Below the pieces are notes generated by a model that saw only the letters and a list, made by a program, of their open reading frames with translations, was not told where the DNA came from and did no database searches. This document shows, in pieces, positions 35,931 to 46,543 of a DNA stretch of 64,000 nucleotides (positions are counted from its first letter, which is position 1; each line of letters starts with the position of its first letter). The DNA is from Lojkania enalia. Its lineage: Eukaryota > Ascomycota > Dothideomycetes > Pleosporales. The translations under genes were made by a program, and so were the position numbers. The stretch is from the NCBI GenBank assembly GCA_010094045.1, contig ML986632.1, forward strand, positions 7,036-71,035, given 5' to 3'.

Positions 35931-37049
35931 CTAAACATAGAGAAATCTTCCTCGATGACCAAACAATCCCATACCATTCAACCCAAGAGTACTATTTTTT
36001 GTACCGCCATCCCCAAAACCAAGCTCCTCCATATCATTCACCCTAGGAGTAGTGCTCTTCGGGCCCTTATTTAGTGAATTAGATCTCTTATCCCCAGGCG
36101 CCCCTTCAAGACCATTCCCCAAGCCTCCGCCCCCCAATCCAGAACCCCCCGGCCCCGTTATACCGGGCGTAACCTTCTTGGGCACGCCATCCAAGTCCTC
36201 CTCGCTCACCCACAAGCCATAATGCTCCATAAACTCCCCCCTGCGCTCGTAGTAAAAATAACGCGGGTACGGTATATCTGGCGTGACCCAGCAGATAATG
36301 TCGGGCTCCGTCGTGTCTGGCGCCATACACGCGACGCCCGACGCGCGGCGCCGCATGTTCTGCCATACCATGATCTTTGGCCGCCGGTCGTACCAGCTGA
36401 AGTGGCAGCTCCGCAGCAGGCCGCTGCAGCCCTGAAAGCAGCGTGGCTCGTTCCTGCGGAGGCATTTCTCCCAACGGCGGTTGTTGATGCGGAACGTGGC
36501 GAGCTGGGAGGTTGGGTAGGTGCCGGAGCATGTTGTATAGCCGTGCGAGGTGATGGTGCAAATGGTTAGAAAAGTGCCATTGAGGGCGCGGAAGATGTGC
36601 GGGGAGTGGAGATGGTAGAGGTGTTTGTGGTCTAGAGGGTCATGTTTCGGGGCTGGCATGATCACGGTCATTGTCGTCGTCGTGGCGGGGGGTGTGAAGG
36701 GAGTATTGGTATCCCATATTGGCGGCCATGTGACTTTGACCTTTGGATACGCTATTTTCGGGTCGACATAATAGTTAATAGGATCGGTTGCTTGTCTTTT
36801 TACTAGTGTAGGGCTCGAGTGATCAGTTGTGTGGACCGTGAGACTTGGTTGGAGATCCGCCTTTTTTGAGACCGAAGCTGTAGGGCATAATTTGAGGATT
36901 CCCGTTTCCGAGATCGAAGCGGTAGGGCTAAGTTGGAAGATTTCTGGTTCTGAGGTGGAAGCGTTCGAGATGAATTGCTTGGAAGCCGGCACAATCCTTT
37001 GAAAGCAGACGGCCACTGCAAGCAACCCAAGCACTAATGTGAAGCGCAT
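35931..37049 (-). CDS. secreted protein of unknown function with processed N-terminal repeats
   Basis: Single exon, 372 residues. A signal peptide (about residues 1-20, MRFTLVLGLLAVAVCF) is followed by two or three degenerate repeats ending in SPTAS or CPTAS. Next comes a dibasic site LVKR (about residues 82-85) suited to Kex2 processing. The middle (about residues 100-290) is conserved-looking, with several Cys and aromatic residues (CSGTYPTSQ, CFQGCSGLLRSCHFSWYD, ACMAPDTTEPDIICWV). The C-terminus is Gly/Ser-rich and low complexity. No domain is recognised. The ATG at 37,049 gives a good signal peptide, and no introns are needed. A propeptide removed by Kex2 is an inference from the KR site. 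Confidence 0.7.
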   Translation of the reverse strand: MRFTLVLGLLAVAVCFQRIVPASKQFISNASTSEPEIFQLSPTASISETGILKLCPTASVSKKADLQPSLTVHTTDHSSPTLVKRQATDPINYYVDPKIAYPKVKVTWPPIWDTNTPFTPPATTTTMTVIMPAPKHDPLDHKHLYHLHSPHIFRALNGTFLTICTITSHGYTTCSGTYPTSQLATFRINNRRWEKCLRRNEPRCFQGCSGLLRSCHFSWYDRRPKIMVWQNMRRRASGVACMAPDTTEPDIICWVTPDIPYPRYFYYERRGEFMEHYGLWVSEEDLDGVPKKVTPGITGPGGSGLGGGGLGNGLEGAPGDKRSNSLNKGPKSTTPRVNDMEELGFGDGGTKNSTLGLNGMGLFGHRGRFLYV

Positions 37050-37656
37050 ATTCGAAAACAGTTAAGACCAAAATATTCATCTGAAGCGTCTCGTATGACG
37101 TGGTGAACAGCAGCTTATAGAGAGCAAAGTGTCAGCTTATAGAAAAATACCTTTATACCTTCAAAAGTACAAAGCCACAGAAAATTATTGCGGAAAGATC
37201 TAGCCAGCTCAACAAATTCGAAAGCATGGCATTACTGCTCGCTAGTGTCCTAGTACCACTGTCGTGAACCGTGGATCCTCAAGCTTCTAAGCAATTGCAT
37301 CAACAATGCAATGGTCAGCTCCAGTAGCAGGAATATACTCCGTGTCCACAAATACCCTCCAGTATCTACTAACCAAAACTTGAAATAAAATAAATATGTC
37401 ACCAATTCATAGGCATATACAAATTCTACATGAACTTGGTAAAGTGAGTCTCATATTCAGGAGGCTAGTATCCAGCTAGGGCTGAACGCCTACTATTCCC
37501 AATGCACCGTTACCTGATTCCTATTTCAACAGGCGATAGCAAAATATGAACGCCATAACGCAGCGCTTGCCTATGCCACAAGGAAGATTATCTAGTTAAT
37601 ATACAATGCGGAATTCAAATCCCCGACGTCCAGGGACCCGAAGATGGGACAATCCT
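37050..37656. other. intergenic
   Basis: About 600 bases holding the promoter of the secreted protein and the 3' region of the hydrolase-phosphatase gene, both on the minus strand. Moderately A+T rich; nothing else recognised. Confidence 0.4.
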
Positions 37657-39859
37657 CTAGAGTGTTGGAGCTTTCTTCAGTCCAGGGGTATATCGGACAT
37701 GGATCTCATTGATGAAGTGGTCATGGCGGATGCCCGGCGGGCGAGCCTTCGCAAACTCATCTACAGCATCTTGAACCCTATAACCCAAACGCTCAACGAG
37801 GTAGGACACGACGAAAAAACCTGTGCGATTGAAGCCGTAGTGGCAATGGACACCAATCAACCCTTGTGGGCCTGCTTTCTTGCTTCCCCGGATCTCATCA
37901 ATCAAGTTAATGAATTCCCTCACCTCGTCAACGCTTGGAGGCAATTTTGAGACAGAAGGAAACTTGTGGTACGTGATGCCGCCGTGTTCTAAACCGTCGG
38001 GATGGTAGACAGGCGAGTCATGGCTAATGTCCACAACGGCTCTAATCTTGCCTCCCCACTCCTTTACAAAGACCTTGGGGGTATGCTGGTCATCGGCTTC
38101 TCTCAAAGTCTTCATAGCTCGAAATGTATTGGCGATCGGAAGCGAGACCGGCTGCACATCTTTCCATTTTTCAAGGTTTTTAACTTCCCATTTTCCCTCA
38201 GTGGTAAGGTATTGAAGTTGCCAAGCCATGGAAAGGCGCCCGTCGACATGGTCAGCGAGAAACGTTTGAATGAGACCAGCAAGCGTCCTGGAACAAGAAG
38301 GCGCAAAAAGGAGAGCGTGTGACGCAGGTTTCGGCAATATGGTTGCCTTTACGACGAGACGGCGGGGTAGAGGTGGGGGTAAGTCGGAAGTCGGCTTGGT
38401 TGCGCTGGTTGCGCTGGTGGATAGTGCCATGTCGGCGAGGGTTGCGCTTTCAACCGTGATGGAATCATCCGTATTGGCTAGGCTACCAGCAGGAGAGGAG
38501 CTGGCTGACGGGACAGTCTGAGTGACATCGTCATCAAGCTGGGGTAGGTCTGAAGCGTCGATGCCTGAATCTTGATGTTTTGGTTCACCTAGCCCCGAAT
38601 CATTGGTTGCGGGATAAACTGGCGCAGCAACAATGGGCAAGCCGGAATTTCCGATTGGAGAGCTAATAGCATCAGCATCCCTTCCAAGAAATTCAACAAT
38701 CTTTCTCAAGTTCTCTGGTGGTGTCATGGTATCGGCCTCGCCGGCAGTAAGAAAGACAGGTATTGTAAGGCCCTGCCACACCTCCCTGCCTGGTAAGCCT
38801 CCCTTGTACGGTGAGGACTTGGAGTTGTCAGGAATCATTCCTCGAGCCATCCGTTGCCATACAGGAGATCTGCTTTGCCGATTGTATAGGAGCTGCAAGT
38901 ACTTGGTCTCCTCCTCAGCCTCAGAGCCAGCCATGCGCAATACGCTCCTACTCTTAGTCCCTCCCACACGATCCCATTTTCTGAGCAAGTCAAATAAAAG
39001 AGTAGGGATTTTTGTAGCCAGTTTCAGCGCTCTAGATTGCTTCTCACTCAGCGGTTCCGCTTGAGGACATATAGCAATGACGCCGGCAACGTGTTCGGAT
39101 ATCAAATTAGCGCGTGGTGAAGAGGAAGAGGCCAAGAGAATAGCCAATGAGCATCCCATGCTATGTCCGATGAGAATAACGCGCTGCCCATGGTTTTGGT
39201 CTCGATGTTTGTGGATGACCTCTGCGAGAAGTCCCACAAGGGCGTCGGTGGTGTATGCTTCCCAGGATTTTGGCTCAAATTTAGAGCGACCGCAGCCAGG
39301 CAAATCAATAGAGAGGCATGGCCCTAGATTTGTTAGACTACGAAGGATCCTCTCGAATTGAGCAGCAGATCCTCCGAGGCCGTGGATAAACACAAGCATG
39401 GGAACAGCATCCGGCTCTTCAGGGATCTTGCTCGCGTGGGCGTGTGGCTTGTAGAAGGTGCGTATACCCGAATAAGTAATGCGAGTCGACTTTACTGTGT
39501 ATGCCTTCATCTTGGAGTGCTTCTTGAGCAGGCCGGGGTCCGTCTTCTCCGGGTCTGTATAGGGTTAGTAGACAATTGACCATGGGATTGAAAATTCGGA
39601 GATAGTTGTTTGCCGTACGGAAACTCCTTCACCTTCAGTACCAAGGCACCATACTAGGTACTGAGGAAACCAAAGGGTATCATCACGTGATCTCGAAGGG
39701 CTATACACCACTAAGCCAGAACAACTTACCAGCCCCAAGAGCATCCAACGCCCGCGCACCAGGGCCATGGTAAGCCCCTGAACCCCCGTTTCTTGCATAT
39801 TTTTTGCTCCATATCCAGAGCGCTGAACCGATTCCACAGATAGCTGTCAGCTTCACCAT
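37657..39859 (-). CDS. alpha/beta hydrolase fused to a dual-specificity phosphatase
   Basis: Two exons (39859-39730 and 39554-37657) with a 175-base intron join in phase 1 to 675 residues. Residues 3-17 form a short hydrophobic anchor (LTAICGIGSALWIW). An alpha/beta hydrolase follows, with the oxyanion segment FIHGLGGSA (about 99-107), the nucleophile elbow GHSMG (Ser about 175) and a late AGEADTMTPP acid/loop region. A Ser/Thr/Pro-rich linker (about 345-440) leads to a phosphatase domain whose signature HCHYGFNRTG (Cys about 614, Arg about 620) is that of cysteine-dependent phosphatases, closest to RNA-triphosphatase/DSP types. Both active sites look intact. Such fusions occur in filamentous fungi, but I know of no defined substrate. 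The upstream intron places the anchor, and the splice gives an in-frame DPEKTDPGLLKKHSK link. Confidence 0.82.
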
Positions 39860-42712
39860 GCCCACTAAAATCGGCGACTTGAAAAGTTCACAATCGACAA
39901 AGGGAAATAAACGGAGCGGAAACTGGAGGTCCGAATCTCTTATACTCCCGCACTCGGTCGAAAGAGAGGATTGGGCACCCGAGGGTGACACTGCGTCAGC
40001 GGACGAGTCGGCAAGGCAGGTCCTCAGTAGCAGAACGAGGGCCTGTGGAAGTTGCAACGTGCCATATCGACGGCGCGAATGAGGCTCCATCTGAGCGGAC
40101 GTGCTGAGGAGCTGAATGTATATCCCTCGCAGAGCTCAGACGTGGGGATGCGGGATGTCGACGAGGACGTATTCTGTGCTGTGGGCCCTGGCCAATGGCG
40201 GCCGGAATCTGGAATCGTGGCCGCGTCTGTGGCAGAGAAAACGCAGTGCCTGTTTGGGGGGGGAAAGGGCTGTGACGGCGCGACCCGCACGCGTTGGACG
40301 ATGAAGCGAAGATGCAGCGCATGTGCTGCGACGCGAGAGAAGAGCCGGGATGCGCCGTTGCGATGAAGTCTGGAGCATGTGGCAGCCGCCTCATTTTGCG
40401 GATGGCGAGGCGAAGGACACGGCGAGCTGGCTGTGAAGGGGCCACGACGACCAGGAGCAGCTGACTAGGACACGACAGGCGTGCAGGGCCGGGAGGAGCA
40501 TGGACAACGGGTTGACTCCAGTAATAGTCAGGGGCGTGAAGAGTAATTATATCGGGAACGCGCAGACTACTATCCAAGGTCGGCCAAGAGCAGCAGTGGG
40601 CTAGGTAGGTGAGCAATCTGCTAGGCCTAGAGTCCCAGCATCTTCTCTACAGCGGAGATGATGTCATTCGTCGGCTTCAGGACACGAAGTCGCCATTCGA
40701 TTCTAAATAATGGCTATGATGTCGGGTAGAAGGCCATCAGCCCAAAGCCCGGCCAGACAGAGAGGAAGACGAGATAATGAATGATGAATGAACCAAACGT
40801 CGTGCAGGAGGTAGTACCGCTATTGTAAGGCAGCTTGGGCGACCACGCAACCTTCGAGCTGCAGGCGCGATCCACACGGTCCACAGGCCCAGCCCTACGG
40901 CAACCGCCCTTAGTTCCCTCTTGCCTAAATGAGGTCTGCCGTAGCGAGTCACATGACATTCTTTCTGTTCCGGCAATCACGACGCCTCCCCTTGCTTCTA
41001 TCTCCAGGCATAGCGTATTCCTTCCTTTCGTCGTCACCTGATCACAGAGCCTCCTCCACTGTTGCATCCATCGAGCCTCCGTGTGCCTTTCATTCTCGAG
41101 ACCCTGAGATAGGGGTCTCAACCGCCATTCCTGCTAGACATCCAACCAGTTCTGCTTCTACCCGTGCGCTAGAGGACTATCGCAGCTGCCCAAGGCCGTT
41201 GGCTCAGCAGGTAGGTTTTCAGCATACTAGTCATCTCTTCTAGCGCCTCGCCAATCCCAGCATCCCTAATCTCCTCGAAACTCCGTTTGCTAAGCCCTCG
41301 ATTAGACTAGCAATTCCCAGACCGCCAGGGCACAACAATGGACAGGGGGCAAAGGCTTGTGTAGTGCGCCGTTGGCACGTCCAGGCAATCCTTGGCTGCT
41401 CTAGCTCCGACCTTGGAGACAAATGTGTGGCATCGACAGAACGCACCGGTACTGCTGATGGGCACCCATCTCGACCTCGCCCTTCTACAATGGGCGCCTA
41501 CCTAAGGAACAGGATTGCCCACACCCCCATACCGCCATGGAAGGAGGACAACTCAATGGTCTTCCCCCCACGGACTGGCGACGGGCACCGAGCTGCACAT
41601 GTCGCGCGTGACGGGTGCTACGCAAGTCATGTCCTTCTCAGGCTGCACTCATATTGCTCTTGCATCCTCATCCCACGCAATTCCAGCTCGAGGTACACCG
41701 ATCTACCATGAAGGCGACGTGTATCTGTGGAAACCGACAATACTTGTGATCAATTTTACTCCACTAGACGGCTGTCATAGCAGGCGGCCGTTGAGCTTCC
41801 GGCGCTCCGGTGGATTAAGATAGAGCAGCCTTGCAGCAAACCTTTCGACAATCTCTCAATGGTGCCTCGCTAACCCCCTTCGAAGTCGGTGTGCATGGTG
41901 CATGCGCAGGCTTTGTTAGCCTTTGAAGTGGGCGCCCTGCAGTGTGGCGCCCGTTAACGGAATTCTCGCCGTCTATCTCGGCATTTTAAGCGAATCCTTT
42001 ACATCCACACAGAAGATATCCATCGAGCGCGACGTCCCTGCGCTATCCGCCGGTCCAATTGCTTCGGTCCGACATTCAATAGACATTCTGACATTAGCTC
42101 CCCGCATTTGGCTCTCAATCGTTAACACAAGTAGCTCACCGTCGTTTGGGGAACAGAGCTTTGTCCATCGTGTTTCCGATATCGCGCCCCTCACTCAAAA
42201 CCATGTCCTCCGAGGTCAAAGAGAGTCTTGAATGGATGGATCTGATATGCCCCACTTCGTTACTTCCTGATACCGGGGAACCCTCGAATCAAGACGTACA
42301 TGTACGCCCGAAGTCACCCATGTTGTGGCGTCGCTGGCGGACTGATACGTATCTCATGCATGCTCCCATATCTAATCCACCTGATCCACTCACATTTTCT
42401 TCTAGATCCTGCCTATTTTTCCTCCGATTTCCCTAAAACTTATTTCCGAATTCTTCCAGCGTCATCTCCTTCCCCGTTTTCGTTTACTAAGAGTAGACTC
42501 TGCAATCAGTGCGTGAATCAAACGCCCACAATCTCAATCCACCGTCATCTTACCCCTGTATCACTACGACTTAATAGCATCTACCGCAACCATTTCCCAT
42601 TCACTGAAGCTTTAAGACGTTCATATAGGTGCATGCTCTGCTATCTCGTGCTCCCAGACCAAATCTCCCTTGAACATTCAATACAACTCAAGCAATTGGT
42701 TGATTCTTCATC
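39860..42712. other. intergenic, no supported gene
   Basis: About 2.85 kb between two divergent genes. It is GC-rich with many overlapping ORFs on both strands (for example 39,996-40,616, 40,929-41,243 and 41,364-41,823), none with a recognisable domain or consistent splicing. The last 500 bases are pyrimidine-rich and form the leader of the dehydratase gene; an upstream ATG frame at 42,201 could be a uORF. Confidence 0.45.
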
Positions 42713-43768
42713 ATGGATCCACGGAACGTTGAGAAACAAAGTGAGCCAGAAGAACCGCGCTACCTTGATTTCCCACATCTCCCTGATGGCACTATGCGAA
42801 ACGGCAAGCCCGCACTAAACAAGTACTCCTCTACCCTAACCAATGGTCATGATTTTCCAGGGGCACAGGTAAGCTTCCCAAGACTAGGCTTCTTACATCA
42901 TTTGGGGGTTTTACGAAGTGACCAATACCTAGGCAATGTTGTATGCAGCCGGCGTTCCAGACAAGGAGACAATGAAGAACGCTCCACAAGTCGGGATTGC
43001 GAGCATTTGGTGGGAAGGAAATCCCTGCAAGTAAGTAGATGTGAATCTCGATTCAGCCAACATCTAGGCTAATAAAGTGTAGCACGCACTGTAAGTTTGC
43101 CACTGTAGATCGATCCTTGTTTTGAAACTGAATTCGAGTATTCAAAAAACTGCAAGTAGTACACGAACAAGATGTTGACTTAATTCACAGTGCTAGGTCT
43201 TGGAAAGGAAATCAAAGCCAAAGTTCAAAATGATGGTATGCTTGGGTGGCAGTACAACACTGTTGGTGTCTCGGACGGCATTACTATGGGCGGAGAAGGT
43301 AAATTCCCTTAGTACTCCTTACTCACTTCTAGGAGTAGAGCACTGATATATCATAGGAATGCGCTTCTCCCTACAGACTCGTGAAATTATTGCAGACAGC
43401 ATCGAGACCGTAACTTGTGCTCAGCACCATGACGCCTGTATCGCCATTCCCGGATGCGACAAGAACATGCCAGGAGTCATTATGGGTTTCGCCCGCCACA
43501 ACCGCCCTTCCATCATGGTCTATGGAGGATCAATTAAGCCAGGTTACAGTGACACTCTCCGCAAACCAATTAACATCACCACCTGCTACGAAGCCCATGG
43601 CGCATATATCTACAAAACTCTGAAGAGTAGCGAAGAGGGCAAGTTTACGCCGAGCGAAATTATGGAGGATGTTGAAAGGCATGCATGCCCAGGTGCCGGA
43701 GCTTGCGGTGGCATGTACACAGCGAACACAATGAGTACATCTATCGAAGGTAGCTTAAAAAATTTTTA

Positions 43769-43803
<35 letters not shown>

Positions 43804-44917
43804 GCACCTAAAGAATTTAGTATTTCTAAAATTCTAGCAGTGTACAAGGCTAACACGATACACAGCAATGGGATTCTCCCTTCCGGGATCTAGCACTACA
43901 CTTGCGGACTCACCGGAAAAAATGCGCGAATGCGCCAAAGCGGCCGCCGCAATCCGAGTCTGCATGGAACAAAACATTACACCCCGCAAACTCCTCACCA
44001 AAGCTTCTTTTGAGAACGCTCTTGTCATGATGATGGCATTAGGCGGATCTACAAACGCTGTACTACATCTCCTCGCTATGGCAGGCACAGCAGGTGTTCC
44101 CCTCTCCCTCGACGACTTCCAACGCGTCAGCAACAAGATCCCATTCATCGCCGATCTTGCCCCGTCAGGCAAATACCTATTTGCCGATCTACGCGACATT
44201 GGCGGTATGCCATCTGTCATGAAATTCCTCTGCGCAGCCGGACTCTTGAACGGCGACATCCCCACCGTGACGGGCAAAACGCTGGCCCAAAATGTTCAGG
44301 ATGCAGAGCCACTACGACAAGACCAGGTCATTATACGACCGTTGGATAACCCGATCAAGAGGACGGGACACATCGAGATTTTGAAGGGAAATCTCGCACC
44401 AGATGGGGCGGTGGCCAAGATTACAGGTAAAGAGGGAATGAGGTTTTCGGGTAAGGCAATGGTGTTCAATAAGGAGCATGAGCTGGATAGCGCGCTCAAT
44501 GCAGGAAAAATACCTAGGGGCGAGAACCTAGTGCTAGTGGTGCGTTACGAAGGGCCCAAGGGCGGGCCGGGGATGCCGGAGCAGCTCAAAGCCTCAGCGT
44601 CCATCATGGGCGCAGAACTAACGAACATAGCACTCATTACGGATGGGAGGTACTCGGGCGCGAGCCATGGGTTTATTGTTGGGCATATTTGTCCCGAGGC
44701 AGCAGTTGGTGGACCCCTAGCGGTGGTGAGGGACGGAGATATCATTACGATCGACGCGGTGAAGAATCGAATTGACGTGGATGTTAGCGACGAGGAGATG
44801 CGAAGTCGGATGAAGGGATGGAAGAGGCCCAAGGCTTCTGTGACTAGGGGCGTCCTAGCGAAGTATGCGAGGTTGGTGGGTGATGCTAGTCATGGGGCTA
44901 TGACAGATCTTTTCTGA
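42713..44917 (+). CDS. ILV3: dihydroxy-acid dehydratase
   Basis: Six exons (42713-42868, 42933-43030, 43083-43090, 43191-43298, 43357-43749, 43866-44917) join in frame to 604 residues. Exon 3 is only 8 bases (CACGCACT) and is needed to read [15 protein letters not shown]. The enzyme dehydrates 2,3-dihydroxy-3-methylbutanoate and its homologue in valine/isoleucine synthesis. The three Fe-S cysteines are present: NPCN (about 84), PGCDKNMPG (about 157) and [11 protein letters not shown] (about 240). The C-terminal [10 protein letters not shown] active-site loop is also there. The start is fixed by an in-frame TGA just upstream (about 12 bases). The acidic [14 protein letters not shown] start does not look like a mitochondrial presequence, so this may be a non-mitochondrial paralog rather than the main ILV3. 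Intron 5 holds a 27-base T run. Confidence 0.9.
43774..43800 (+). repeat. poly(T)27 inside intron 5 of the dehydratase
   Basis: Twenty-seven consecutive T sit inside a 116-base intron, 24 bases after the donor. Slippage here would not change the protein but may affect splicing or assembly. Confidence 0.9.
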
Positions 44918-45735
44918 TTCAAAGAGGAAAGAGATGGGAGGTTGGCAGGCGGAATTGTTATTTAGGGGAAGGAGACGAAATTCTTTGGGTCCAAGATGGA
45001 GGGAAGGATGGTGATGATGTTCCAATGGATGAGGCGACTCTTGTGGTTGATGTGTGGAATAGCAGGAAGCTCACTGTACGAGTGCATGGCGATATGTATG
45101 GTTTTTTTTTTTTCAATAATATTTTGATGTTCTAGTACATTTGTGTACGAATGTGTAATCAACTTGTTTTTGAAACTCATCAGGGGGGCGTGGCTGCGGG
45201 AGTTTTACGTAATCAGACATTGCTTCTACTTATAATCGGCAACATGGTTACATACTGGCGCTGAGGAGTAGTCAAGCTGATTCGTGGGCAAATAGAGGTG
45301 TAAATGTATCCTAAGGTTGACTGTTTGGAAGGAACACTGCCGTCCTAGGCGGACTCCTGTTACCAATTGAATAGCTGAATATCGAATGTTTAGTATAGGT
45401 TATTACTCGGCAGAGATATTTAGGTTGTGAAGGAGGAAATGAAGGGCTTTCAGATTACTTCGAGGGCTCACTGCTTCGACACATCATACTTCGAGAGTGT
45501 TCATGGCGCATCTTAGGCCTCATAGTAATGAGGTCAAGGAATCATCATTGAGCTCGTTTCAAATATTCATGTGAAGAATATGTTTTTCAGGCAGAGCCCA
45601 TTTCCATTCAATGATATCCTAGGCTAGCCTCAGCGCACAAAGGATGCGAACGCCATAAGCCGTGAACCGTAGAAGTACCCCACACCAGAACCATAGACGC
45701 AATCCACATGGCCATTTTTTCCTTCATGCATACAT
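44918..45735. other. intergenic between convergent genes
   Basis: About 800 bases of 3' flanking sequence of the dehydratase (+) and eS19 (-). Moderately A+T rich with a short T run near 45,102-45,112. No further gene seen. Confidence 0.4.
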
Positions 45736-46543
45736 CTACTCGTCATCCTCGTCCTCCTCCTCCTGCTCCAGCGTTGTCTGAGCAATTCGGTCCAAATCCC
45801 GCTGTCCGGACTGTGTGATCCGTCGACCGCCCTTGTCCTCATCCTGCTCCAGGACACCGATCTTCTCGAGGGCCTGCATAACCTTGCGGTCGACAGAGCC
45901 GGATGCATCGACGTGGTGGGAGGGGCGGGAGCCTCGGTTCTTAGTGGATCTAGACGCAAAAAAATTCGTTAGCACGCTGGACAGCCTATCGGCCGACAAA
46001 ATTGGTCGAGGGAATTGTACCCGTGAGCTTTCCTGAGACGGCCAACGCCAACGGTCTTGCGCATGTAGATGTGGCGGGCGACGGCGGCGGCGCGTACGTA
46101 GAACCAGTCAATGTCCTGAGGAGGAAGCTCCTTGGCGTCTATCGCATCTAGTCAGACCCCAAATTCCGGGCGAGGAGAGGGAGAAAAATGGTCAGAACGT
46201 ACGCGAAGTCTTGACAGTATCAACCCAGCCTGTAGATAATGTGGTCAGCAAGCTGTCGCGCAATTATCCCCCAGTTACGGGATTCAGGCTTCATATCCAC
46301 CCGCTGGGCTGAGACGAACCTGGACTATTGAACTGTCAGCAAAATTTCCCTACCAATTATTCCAAGTAGAATAGGGGTGTAAAGACATACATTGGGAGCT
46401 TTCCCTGCCTCTTCAAGAAAGCCGCATAGGCATTGATGAACTTCTGCGCCTGTCATAATGGTCAATTCTGGTGGGGGTATACGGCTTGCAATGCATGAGT
46501 GTGTGAGAGTATACCTCAACGTCCTTAACGCTGACTCCGCCCA
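45736..46543 (-). CDS. RPS19: 40S ribosomal protein S19 (eS19)
   Basis: Six exons on the minus strand (46543-46514, 46449-46391, 46324-46320, 46229-46203, 46138-46021, 45949-45736) give exactly 150 residues, the family length. The protein starts [10 protein letters not shown] and continues with [59 protein letters not shown] and [17 protein letters not shown]. It ends in an acidic [10 protein letters not shown] tail. Exon 3 is just 5 bases (TCCAG); without it the reading frame breaks, and with it the junction reads KLPIPGW, the conserved eS19 motif. The five introns are typical of highly expressed fungal ribosomal protein genes. It acts in the small ribosomal subunit. Confidence 0.93.

Noticed and set aside
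39996..42436. Chain of ORFs as a possible multi-exon gene
   Set aside because: No consistent splice joins or domains found; codon content resembles random GC-rich sequence.
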